In this document: positions 1 to 6,344 of the stretch, one piece after another
Numbering within the stretch: the first letter of the stretch is position 1
How the letters are laid out: each line of letters begins with the position of its first letter
Assembly (NCBI GenBank): GCA_016714225.1
Contig: JADJNS010000001.1
Location: forward strand, 682,001 to 746,000
Source: Archangiaceae bacterium
GTDB lineage: Bacteria > Myxococcota > Myxococcia > Myxococcales > Myxococcaceae
DNA: 64,000 nt
Reading direction: 5' to 3'
Notes under the pieces: model-generated
What the model was told of the DNA's origin: nothing
Database searches by the model: none
Seen by the model: the letters and a program-made list of their open reading frames with translations, nothing else
Program-made: the position numbers and the translations under genes

Positions 1-380
1 AGGCGGCGCTGATCAAGCAGTACGGCAAAATCACCGTCATCGGCGTCATCACCGACCTCGGCAACGGCGTACCCTCGTCTGAGCTGCGGCAGGCGTCGGC
101 CGACGCGATGAAGCAGTTCGCCGCCGACGTGCGCGGCACCGCCCTGGTGGTGACCGCCGAAGGCGCGCGGGCGGTGCTGGTGCGCACCTTTCTCGCCGGG
201 CTCACCCTGGTCATCGACTTCTCCTCGCCGTTCAAAATCTTCAAGAAGCTCTCTGACTCGGTGAGCTGGTCGCAGGCGCTCGAGGCGCAAGAGCCCTCAC
301 TGGCCGACACCGGGCTGGCGCAGGCGGTGGCCGAGTTCGTCGAGCGGTCGCGGCCCTCAACGCCCGCCGTCGGCCGCTGA
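1..380 (+). CDS. C-terminal fragment of a hypothetical protein
   Basis: The reading frame is already open at base 3 and ends with TGA at 378-380, so the true start lies outside the window and about 125 residues are visible. The fragment alternates hydrophobic strands and amphipathic helices (TVIGVITDLG, TALVVTAEGA, LAGLTLVIDF) and has no cysteine cluster or membrane segment. The pattern loosely resembles small STAS/SpoIIAA-like proteins that are common in myxobacteria, but I see no diagnostic motif and assign no function. Its last 24 bases overlap the 3' end of the convergent START-domain gene. Confidence 0.7.
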   Translation, partial: AALIKQYGKITVIGVITDLGNGVPSSELRQASADAMKQFAADVRGTALVVTAEGARAVLVRTFLAGLTLVIDFSSPFKIFKKLSDSVSWSQALEAQEPSLADTGLAQAVAEFVERSRPSTPAVGR

Positions 381-956
381 CGCTGCGGCGCGGTCGAGCA
401 CCAGCTTCACCCAGGTGCGCGCCGCCTTCTTGCGCGGCCCCTCGATGAACACCGCCGGCATCGGGCCGCCGGGATCGGTGAAGATGGTGTACGTGCACAG
501 CACCTCGCCGTTGGGCTGGGGCTCGAAGGCCCAGCTGCCGCGCAGCTTCTCGATGCGCACGAAGCCGTCGGGCAGCTTGGGCGCGTACTGGTTCGCCGCT
601 TCGAAGCGGGTGCTGCAGCCGCCGTTGGGCAGCGCGATGCGGCGGGTGGCCACCGCGTAGTCGCGATCGCTGATGACCGGCGTGCCCACCTGCTCGTAGG
701 TCACCTTCACCCCGCCGGCGTTCGACACCACCCTGCGCATGATGATGTCGGGCTCGCGCTTGTCGAGCGTGTCTCCGCCCGCCGCCGAGGTGCACAGCGC
801 CTCGACCGGCAGCTTCGAGCGGGTGATGGCCTTGAGCTCGACCAGCCGCTCACCGGGCAGCTCGCGTTGAAACAGCTCGATGCCGTCGCTCTTCTCTACC
901 GGGGTCCACCCGGTAGGGTCGGCGGCCAGGGTCAGCAGCAGCACGCTCGGGCTCAT
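357..956 (-). CDS. START/SRPBCC-domain lipid-binding-like protein
   Basis: A 199-residue protein whose body fits the START fold of the SRPBCC superfamily: GWTPVEKSDGIELFQRE near the N-terminus, the pairs DIIMRR and VISDRDYAV, then GSWAFEP and a C-terminal amphipathic helix. START proteins bind lipids or other hydrophobic ligands in a deep cavity; the ligand here is unknown. The N-terminus (MSPSVLLLTLAADP) is hydrophobic but too short for a convincing signal peptide. The ATG overlaps the stop of the upstream SDR gene as ATGA (953-956), so the two are probably translationally coupled and may act on a related hydrophobic substrate (inference). Confidence 0.85.
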   Translation of the reverse strand: MSPSVLLLTLAADPTGWTPVEKSDGIELFQRELPGERLVELKAITRSKLPVEALCTSAAGGDTLDKREPDIIMRRVVSNAGGVKVTYEQVGTPVISDRDYAVATRRIALPNGGCSTRFEAANQYAPKLPDGFVRIEKLRGSWAFEPQPNGEVLCTYTIFTDPGGPMPAVFIEGPRKKAARTWVKLVLDRAAASAADGGR

Positions 957-1726
957 GGCTTGAGGCTCCTGGTTCGTGAGGCCATCAGCTTGATGGTGAC
1001 CCGGCGCGGCAGCACCCGTTGAAAGACGAAGGCGACCACGCGGTTGAGCAGACCGGGCACCATCAGCGGGCCCCGTTTTAGCGCCGTGAGCGCCTCGGCA
1101 ACCACCTGCTCGGGAGCGAGCTCGCCGGGCGCGCCGTCGGGCATCGCCTTCACGTAGCCCGGGGTGCGGGTGGCCCCCGCGCAGCAGGCCAGCACCGACA
1201 CCCCGGTGCCCTCGAGCTCGGCCCACAGCGCCTCGGCGAGCGAGAGGTTGAACGCCTTGGTCGCGCCGTAGACGGCGGTGTACGCGGTGCCCTGAAACGC
1301 GGTGAGGCTCGACATCAGCACCACCGCGCCGCGCTGCCGCTGCACCATGCCCGGCAGCAGGCGGTGCAAGAGGCCCACCGGTGCGCGGCAGTTCACGTCG
1401 ATGGCCGCCCGCGTCTGCTCGGGCGTCATCGAGAGAAACGGGCCCGCCGGCGCAGCGGCGGCGTTGTAAACCAGCACGTCGAGCGGCCGGCCCTCGAGCG
1501 CCTGGGCGATGCGGTCGGGCGCGTCGGGGGCGCCCAGGTCCAGCGCCAGGGCCACCACCTCGGTGCCGCGCGCGCCGAGCTTGGCGGCCAGCGCCTCGAG
1601 CACCTCGGGCCGCCGCGCCACCAGCACCAGCGCGTGGCCCTGGGCCGCGAGCCCCTCGGCCCACGCGGCGCCCAGCCCCTCCGACGCGCCCGCCACCAGC
1701 GCCCAGCTCGTGACGGGCGTGCCCAA
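953..1726 (-). CDS. Short-chain dehydrogenase/reductase (SDR)
   Basis: A 257-residue classical SDR. Visible motifs are the cofactor loop GASEGLG at residues 13-19, the NAAA version of the NNAG motif at 88-91, Asn112, Ser139/Ser140, and the catalytic YxxxK (Tyr153, Lys157). It should be an NAD(P)-dependent cytosolic oxidoreductase; the substrate cannot be read from sequence. The C-terminal tail is basic and hydrophobic (VAFVFQRVLPRRV), as in SDRs that act on lipid-like substrates. The start is TTG at 1726; no better ATG or GTG precedes the cofactor motif, and a TATGCT box lies 9 nt upstream. It is first in a two-gene operon with the START-domain gene. Confidence 0.9.
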   Translation of the reverse strand: MGTPVTSWALVAGASEGLGAAWAEGLAAQGHALVLVARRPEVLEALAAKLGARGTEVVALALDLGAPDAPDRIAQALEGRPLDVLVYNAAAAPAGPFLSMTPEQTRAAIDVNCRAPVGLLHRLLPGMVQRQRGAVVLMSSLTAFQGTAYTAVYGATKAFNLSLAEALWAELEGTGVSVLACCAGATRTPGYVKAMPDGAPGELAPEQVVAEALTALKRGPLMVPGLLNRVVAFVFQRVLPRRVTIKLMASRTRSLKP

Positions 1727-1735
1727 GGTTTTGCG

Positions 1736-1741
1736 AGCATA
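1736..1741 (-). promoter_or_regulatory. Candidate -10 box for the SDR operon
   Basis: On the minus strand the box reads TATGCT and ends 9 nt before the TTG start at 1726. It overlaps the CATAAT box on the other strand (1738-1743), so the 26-bp gap holds two back-to-back promoters whose polymerases would compete. Identified by eye only. Confidence 0.45.
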
Positions 1742-1743
1742 AT
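1738..1743 (+). promoter_or_regulatory. Candidate -10 box for the CDDGN-repeat lipoprotein
   Basis: CATAAT ends 9 nt before the GTG start at 1753. There is no room for a normal leader, so the transcript would be nearly leaderless. It shares bases with the oppositely directed TATGCT box of the SDR gene. Confidence 0.4.
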
Positions 1744-1752
1744 CGCGAACAC

Positions 1753-3063
1753 GTGCGCCGGGCCCTGGCCATTTCGCTGCTCGCCCTGGCCTGCGGTCGC
1801 ACCTCGCTCACGGGCAGCACGCCGCCGCCGGTGCCCCCGCCGCCAAACCCGCAGCCGCTCGCGTGCGGCGACGGCGAGGTGAGCCCGCCCGAGCAGTGCG
1901 ACGACGGCAACCTGAGCGCCACCGACGCCTGCCTGCCCGACTGCACCCTGGCCCGGTGCGGCGACGGGCTGGTGCACCTGGGCGTCGAGGCCTGCGACGA
2001 CGGCAACGCCATCGAGACCGACCTGTGCACGTCGAGGTGCGCGCTCACCACCTGCGGCAACGGCAAGCTCGACCCCGGCGAGCCGTGCGACGACGGCAAC
2101 GCCGACGACGGCGATGCGTGCCAGAGCACCTGCCTCGCGTCGCACTGCGGCGACGGGCACGTGTTTCTCGGCGTCGAAGCCTGCGACGACGGCAACGCCT
2201 CGAACACCGACGGCTGCACCAACGCCTGCGCCCTGCCGCGCTGTGGAGACGGCTTCGCGCACGCCGGCGTCGAGCCGTGCGACGACGGCAACGGCGTCGA
2301 CGACGACTTCTGCAGCAACACCTGCAAGCTGCCGGTGTGCGGCGACGGCAAGAAGGCGGGCGCCGAAGAGTGCGACCACGGGGCGATGAACGGCGACCAG
2401 CCGGCGTTTCTCATCTCGCAGCCGTCGGGCACCCGCATCGCCACCGACGCGCTGGTGCGGGGCAAGACCGCGGTCAGCTTCTACGACTACTTCTCGGCGT
2501 CGAGCCACACCGGGCTCGAGCAGGTCTCGGAGAGCCGCATCTACCTCTACGCCGACACCGGCACCGGGCGGCTCTCGCTCATTCTCACCCACGGCATCGA
2601 CTTCGACACCTCGGGGCTCTCGCAGCCGACCTCGACCGTGAGCATGGACATCGTGGGCCTGCCCTCGGGCGTGACGCTCGACCTGGTCGACGACCCCGGG
2701 GTGAGCCCGCCCGAGACCACCAAGACCGGCAGCACCGCGCAGGGCAAGTGGAGCTTCAACCGCAACAGCGACGGCTGCGTGCTGGGCGGCCTGCCCTTTC
2801 CCGGAGTGTGGAAGGTGACGGTCACCCCGCAGTTCACCGCCGGCATCACCACCTGGGGGTGGGTGAAGCACGACGGAGTTCGCATACCCCTGAAGCTCGA
2901 CGAGCCCATCACCATCGAGTCGTTCGACACCTCGACGTTCTGCGGCACCGACTGCAAGGTGCCCCGCTGCGGCGACGGCAAGTTCCAGGGCGGCGAGGTT
3001 TGCGACGACGGCAACACCATCGCCGGCGATGGCTGCGCCGCCGACTGCAAGTCACTGCGTTGA
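1753..3063 (+). CDS. Cys-rich (DUF4215-type) repeat lipoprotein
   Basis: A 436-residue predicted lipoprotein: the signal peptide ends in the lipobox LALAC (Cys14), which fixes the GTG start. About seven copies of the Myxococcus cysteine repeat follow, of the form CGDGxxxxGExCDDGNxxxxDxCxxxC. Six lie in tandem at the N-terminal side and one at the extreme C-terminus. Between them sits a beta-rich insert of about 180 residues (TGRLSLILTHGIDF, GVWKVTVTPQF) that looks like a jelly-roll or pre-peptidase-type surface domain. Such proteins are typically exported and surface-exposed in myxobacteria; binding partners are unknown. It stands alone between the divergent SDR gene and the convergent dioxygenase gene. 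Confidence 0.88.
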   Translation: MRRALAISLLALACGRTSLTGSTPPPVPPPPNPQPLACGDGEVSPPEQCDDGNLSATDACLPDCTLARCGDGLVHLGVEACDDGNAIETDLCTSRCALTTCGNGKLDPGEPCDDGNADDGDACQSTCLASHCGDGHVFLGVEACDDGNASNTDGCTNACALPRCGDGFAHAGVEPCDDGNGVDDDFCSNTCKLPVCGDGKKAGAEECDHGAMNGDQPAFLISQPSGTRIATDALVRGKTAVSFYDYFSASSHTGLEQVSESRIYLYADTGTGRLSLILTHGIDFDTSGLSQPTSTVSMDIVGLPSGVTLDLVDDPGVSPPETTKTGSTAQGKWSFNRNSDGCVLGGLPFPGVWKVTVTPQFTAGITTWGWVKHDGVRIPLKLDEPITIESFDTSTFCGTDCKVPRCGDGKFQGGEVCDDGNTIAGDGCAADCKSLR

Positions 3064-3080
3064 GAGAAGACTCAAACGGC

Positions 3081-3161
3081 CGGGCACGGGCACCGGCACG
3101 CCTCACCACCTGACGATCACGTCCCTCGTCGGACGTCCACGTGCTGACGTGCCCGTGCCCG
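3081..3161. repeat. 13-bp perfect inverted repeat, possible bidirectional terminator
   Basis: The arm CGGGCACGGGCAC (3081-3093) is matched exactly in reverse complement at 3149-3161, with 55 nt between. A smaller ACGTCC/GGACGT hairpin lies inside. It fills the gap between two convergent genes, so transcription termination is the simplest reading, although no T-run follows. Confidence 0.55.
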
Positions 3162-3202
3162 ACTGTCGCAGTTGCTGCTCCACTCACAGGGGTGAACCCC
3201 AT

Positions 3203-3228
3203 GCGCAGCGATGACTTCAGCGCTGCGC
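3203..3228 (-). terminator. Hairpin at the dioxygenase stop codon
   Basis: GCGCAGCG (3203-3210) pairs with CGCTGCGC (3221-3228) around a 10-nt loop that contains the TGA of the dioxygenase gene (3217-3219). The stem is G/C-rich and lacks a T-run, so it could be a weak terminator or an mRNA 3'-end stabiliser. Confidence 0.35.
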
Positions 3229-4071
3229 AGGAGCCTTCAAGTCGGTGCGCACGTCCCACAGCTCGGGGAAGAAGGTGAGGTCGAGCGCCTTGCGCAGAAA
3301 GGCCACCCCGCTCGAGCCGCCGGTGCCGCTCTTGAAGCCGATGATGCGGTGCACCGTCTTCATGTGGCGAAAGCGCCAGAGCTGAAAGCGCTCTTCCACG
3401 TCGACCAGCTTCTCGCACATCTCGTACGCGTCCCAGTGCGAGTCGGGCTTCTCGTAGATGCCGCGGAAGACCTCTTGCACCCCGGCGCTCTTCTCGTACG
3501 GCTGCGAGAAGTCGCGCTCGACGCGGTCTTGCGGAATGGGGAACCCCGCCCGCGAGAGGTAGCGCAGGAACTCGTCGTACAGCGAGGGGGTCTCGAGCCG
3601 GGTCTGCAGCCAGGCATGCAGCGGGGCGTTGCGCTTGAACGGCAGCAGCGCGTTGGGGTCCTTGTTGCCGAGAATGAACTCGAGCGCGCGGTACTGGTAG
3701 CTCTGAAACCCGCTCGCCCGGCCCAGCGCGTCGCGAAACTCGAGGTACTCGGTGGGCGTCATGGTCTCGAGCACGCTCCACTGCTCGAACAACATGCGCT
3801 GTATGTGCGCCACCCGCGCGAAGATTTTGAAGCTCGGCTCGAGCTGGTCTGCCTTCACGAACTGCACCGCGGCGTCGAGCTCGTGGAGCATCAGCTTCAT
3901 CCACAGCTCCGAGGTCTGGTGCTGAATGATGAACAAGAGCTCGTCGTGATGCGGAGGCGAGCTGCGCAGGTGCTGCGCATTCAAGATGCGGTCGAGGTCG
4001 AGGTAGTCGGCGTAGGTGCCGCCCGGGTCCAGCTCGGTGTGGATGGTGTTTTCGAATTCGCGCCGATTCAT
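3217..4071 (-). CDS. kynA: Tryptophan 2,3-dioxygenase
   Basis: A 284-residue protein of normal length for bacterial tryptophan 2,3-dioxygenase, the haem enzyme that opens the indole ring of L-tryptophan to N-formylkynurenine in the first step of the kynurenine pathway. Family motifs are clear: HHDELLFIIQHQTSELW (residues 41-57, with the distal His51), RFRH with the likely haem-ligand His236, and the substrate-binding loop GFKSGTGGSSG (245-255). The ATG at 4071 was chosen because the N-terminal family sequence begins there. No other kynurenine-pathway gene (formamidase, kynureninase) is in the window. Divergent from the lipoprotein at 4096 with only 24 bp between start codons. Confidence 0.97.
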   Translation of the reverse strand: MNRREFENTIHTELDPGGTYADYLDLDRILNAQHLRSSPPHHDELLFIIQHQTSELWMKLMLHELDAAVQFVKADQLEPSFKIFARVAHIQRMLFEQWSVLETMTPTEYLEFRDALGRASGFQSYQYRALEFILGNKDPNALLPFKRNAPLHAWLQTRLETPSLYDEFLRYLSRAGFPIPQDRVERDFSQPYEKSAGVQEVFRGIYEKPDSHWDAYEMCEKLVDVEERFQLWRFRHMKTVHRIIGFKSGTGGSSGVAFLRKALDLTFFPELWDVRTDLKAPAQR

Positions 4072-4079
4072 CGGCGCAT

Positions 4080-4085
4080 CGTCTA
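4080..4085 (-). promoter_or_regulatory. Candidate -10 box for kynA
   Basis: The minus strand reads TAGACG, 8 nt before the ATG at 4071. It shares bases with the plus-strand TAATTT box at 4084-4089. TAGAC boxes in the same position are seen before the Hsp70 gene and the beta-oxidation gene. Confidence 0.35.
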
Positions 4086-4089
4086 ATTT
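4084..4089 (+). promoter_or_regulatory. Candidate -10 box, leaderless lipoprotein gene
   Basis: TAATTT ends exactly 6 nt before the ATG at 4096, the spacing expected if transcription starts on the A of the start codon. No Shine-Dalgarno sequence can fit. Confidence 0.5.
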
Positions 4090-4095
4090 CGACGC

Positions 4096-4701
4096 ATGGC
4101 GCTCAAGCGGTGTTTGGCCGCGCTGGCGTTGTCTGCCGCGGTGGGGTGCAAGCAAGAGCGGCCGCCGCCGCCGCCCCCCGGCGTGCCCGTCGAGACCCCC
4201 CGGCCGGCTCTTCCCGAGGTCGCGGCGCCGTCTGAGGCTGCCGCCAACGACGAGAGCCCGTGGGCGTGGGTGATTCACTCGGGTGACGGCAACGCCACCC
4301 TGCGCCAGGCGCCCTCGACGCCCGGCAAGTGCCTGCTGGAGTGCACGGTGGGCGCCACCTCGGCCTGGTCGGCGCGCGCCGCCGACTGCTTCGGCGAGAA
4401 GGCCGACCGCAAGTTCGTCGCCAACGACTGCCAGCGCACCGTGGTGATGTTCCCCGCTCCGCCCCGCGCGCAGGCGTGGCGCACGGTGCAGGTGATGCGG
4501 GTCTACAAGAAAGACAAGCTCGACTACCCGGTGGTCGGCGTCGCGGTGTTGAAAGACGAACGGCTGATTAAATCGAGCCGCTCGTGGTTGAAAGGTTGTT
4601 ACGGAATCGACGGCGAGCCGCCGCACTATTCGGGCGACGGGCTCGCGGTCGAGTACAGCACCATCGACGGCAAAGCAGGTCGCGTCCCGCTCACCCAGTA
4701 G
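4096..4701 (+). CDS. Hypothetical lipoprotein
   Basis: A 201-residue predicted lipoprotein: signal peptide with lipobox AAVGC (Cys18), a proline-rich linker at 23-45, then a globular domain with four further cysteines (KCLLEC, DCF, NDCQ) that could form disulfides in the periplasm. I do not recognise the domain. The lipobox supports the ATG at 4096, just downstream of a -10-like box. It converges with the AT-hook gene; the two stop codons are 3 bp apart. Confidence 0.8.
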   Translation: MALKRCLAALALSAAVGCKQERPPPPPPGVPVETPRPALPEVAAPSEAAANDESPWAWVIHSGDGNATLRQAPSTPGKCLLECTVGATSAWSARAADCFGEKADRKFVANDCQRTVVMFPAPPRAQAWRTVQVMRVYKKDKLDYPVVGVAVLKDERLIKSSRSWLKGCYGIDGEPPHYSGDGLAVEYSTIDGKAGRVPLTQ

Positions 4702-4704
4702 TTC

Positions 4705-5157
4705 CTACTTCTTCTTCGCCTCGGCGAGGGCCTTCGCGCCGGCCCGGCCGCGCGGCAGAATCACGTCTTTCACCGAGTTGGGCGGGGCGAAGTCTTTCCA
4801 ATCGCCGGGGAGCCGGCCGGTGCGCTCGAGGCTGCGGTACTTCTGATAGTGCGCCGCGCAGTAGCCCTTGCTGCGCGAGGGGCGCCGGCAGCCGATGAGC
4901 GCGCAGGCGCGGTCGTTCTGGCCGTTGCCCGCGCGGGTGCGGCGGCGGCCACCACCGGTCTTGAGCGCCGCGGGGCGACCGAGCTTGAACGGGTTCGGGG
5001 GCCGGCCGGGGCCACGCTTCTGCCCGCCCAGCACCGCGCTCAGCTGCGCCAGCACGCCGCCCTGGTTCTGCATCTGCGCGACCGCCGCATGCAGCGGGGC
5101 GATGGCGGCTTCAATCTCGTCGCGAATCATGTCCCGAATGGCTTTATCAACCGACAT
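4705..5157 (-). CDS. Small AT-hook protein with a zinc-knuckle-like motif
   Basis: A 150-residue basic protein with three parts. Residues 1-45 form a predicted amphipathic coil (DEIEAAIAPLHAAVAQMQ). Next comes an AT-hook-like core (KRGPGRPPNPFK), which in known proteins inserts into the minor groove. Then a motif of the form CxxxxC...C..H (CALIGCRRP...GYCAAHYQKYR) could bind zinc. I infer a nucleoid- or DNA-associated role, possibly regulatory. A clear Shine-Dalgarno (AAGAGGAGCAT) precedes the ATG at 5157. The upstream 5158-5210 stretch is unusually AT-rich for this window and probably holds its promoter. Confidence 0.82.
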   Translation of the reverse strand: MSVDKAIRDMIRDEIEAAIAPLHAAVAQMQNQGGVLAQLSAVLGGQKRGPGRPPNPFKLGRPAALKTGGGRRRTRAGNGQNDRACALIGCRRPSRSKGYCAAHYQKYRSLERTGRLPGDWKDFAPPNSVKDVILPRGRAGAKALAEAKKK

Positions 5158-5210
5158 AGATGCTCCTCTTGTGTGTCAAAGATGTACGAGCCGCCGAGAT
5201 ATGTATGGGG

Positions 5211-5232
5211 AAAAAACGAAGCTGTAAAGCTT
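5211..5232 (-). terminator. Rho-independent-type terminator of the channel/kelch operon
   Basis: On the minus strand AAGCT-TTAC-AGCTT forms a short hairpin followed by CG and six T residues (A-run at 5211-5216 on the plus strand). It overlaps the TAA of the kelch gene and sits in a 12-bp palindrome, GTAAAGCTTTAC (5224-5235). The stem is short, so termination may be partial. Confidence 0.5.
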
Positions 5233-6344
5233 TACGGCTCGAGCGCAAGCCCCGGCGGCTCGCTGCAGGAACCCCTCGCGGCTTCCCAGATTTCCGCGGA
5301 TGATTCGGTTATGCCAGAAGAGACACCACCGGTTATCAAAACCCGGCCGTCGTCGAGCAGGGTGGCGGTGTGGCTCTTGCGCGAGACCATCAGCTGCCCC
5401 GCGATGCACCACCTCTGCTCGGCGGTGACGAAGCGCTGCGCCAGCGGGGTGTCGATGGTGGCGTAGGCCTCGCCGCCGGTGAGCAGCACGTCGCCGCCCT
5501 TCAAGACCACCGCGCCGAACGAGGCGTGCGCCAGCGAGAGCGAGTGCTCGGCCAGCTTCCACCCCGGCTCGCCCGGCCTCCACAGCTCGGCCAGGTTCGA
5601 GAGGCCGCCCGGCGCGATGCCGCCCACCACCAGCGCGTGCCCGTCGCCGAGCAGCAGCGCCGAGTGCTGCTGCCGTGCGTCCGACAGGTCGGGCGCGGCC
5701 TCCCACTTGCCGCCCTCGAACAGCTCGCTCGACTGCAGCGTCTTCACGTCGCGCCCGCCGGTCACCAGCACCGCGCCGCTCTCGAGCAGCACCGCGCGGT
5801 GGCCGCTGCGCGCGGCGTGCATCGGCGGCACCGCAGACCACGTATTGGCCTTGGGGTCGTAGACCTCGACGGTGGCCAGGGTGCCCTGCTGCTCGCGCAC
5901 GCCGCCCGCCACCAGCACCCGGCCGTCGGTCAGCTTCGTGGCGGTGTGCACGTTGCGCGCGTCGTGCATCGGCGCGGCGGCCGACCACCGGCCGGTCTTC
6001 GGGTCGTAGAGCTCGCACGAGGCGAGCGCCACGAACCGGTCTTGCTCGTGCGCCACCCCGCCCACCACCAGCACCCGGCCGTCGTCGAGCAGGGTGGCGG
6101 TGTGACCGCTGCGCCCGGTGGCCAGCTTCGCGGTGGCCGCCCAGCCGTTCTTCTTGGCGTTGAACAGCTCGCACGAGGTGTGCTCGGCGAGGTTCTCGCG
6201 CCCACCCGCCACCAGCACCCGCCCGTCTTTGAGCAGGGTGGCGGTGTGGCCGATGCGTGGCACCGCGAGCGCGCCGGCGGGCTTGAAGCGCCCCGACAGC
6301 TGGGGTGGAGCGGCCGCGAGCAGCAGGGCGAGGAGCGCGCTCAC
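5232..6344 (-). CDS. Exported kelch-repeat beta-propeller protein
   Basis: A 370-residue protein with a short hydrophobic signal-like N-terminus (MSALLALLLAAAPP) followed by seven kelch repeats. Each has the pattern RxGHTATLLxDGRVLVxGG...W, for example at residues 30-46 and 79-94, and the last ends near 350. Seven repeats are enough for one closed propeller. Kelch propellers are binding scaffolds; the partner is not predictable. The GTG start (6344) overlaps the TGA of the upstream channel gene (GTGA at 6341-6344), so the two are translationally coupled, and I infer that the propeller may contact the periplasmic side of that channel or sense an envelope ligand. Confidence 0.88.
   Translation of the reverse strand: MSALLALLLAAAPPQLSGRFKPAGALAVPRIGHTATLLKDGRVLVAGGRENLAEHTSCELFNAKKNGWAATAKLATGRSGHTATLLDDGRVLVVGGVAHEQDRFVALASCELYDPKTGRWSAAAPMHDARNVHTATKLTDGRVLVAGGVREQQGTLATVEVYDPKANTWSAVPPMHAARSGHRAVLLESGAVLVTGGRDVKTLQSSELFEGGKWEAAPDLSDARQQHSALLLGDGHALVVGGIAPGGLSNLAELWRPGEPGWKLAEHSLSLAHASFGAVVLKGGDVLLTGGEAYATIDTPLAQRFVTAEQRWCIAGQLMVSRKSHTATLLDDGRVLITGGVSSGITESSAEIWEAARGSCSEPPGLALEP

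Noticed and set aside
1426..2871. A 481-residue minus-strand frame over the CDDGN-repeat lipoprotein
   Set aside because: Antisense by-product. The plus frame has a lipobox and seven cysteine repeats.
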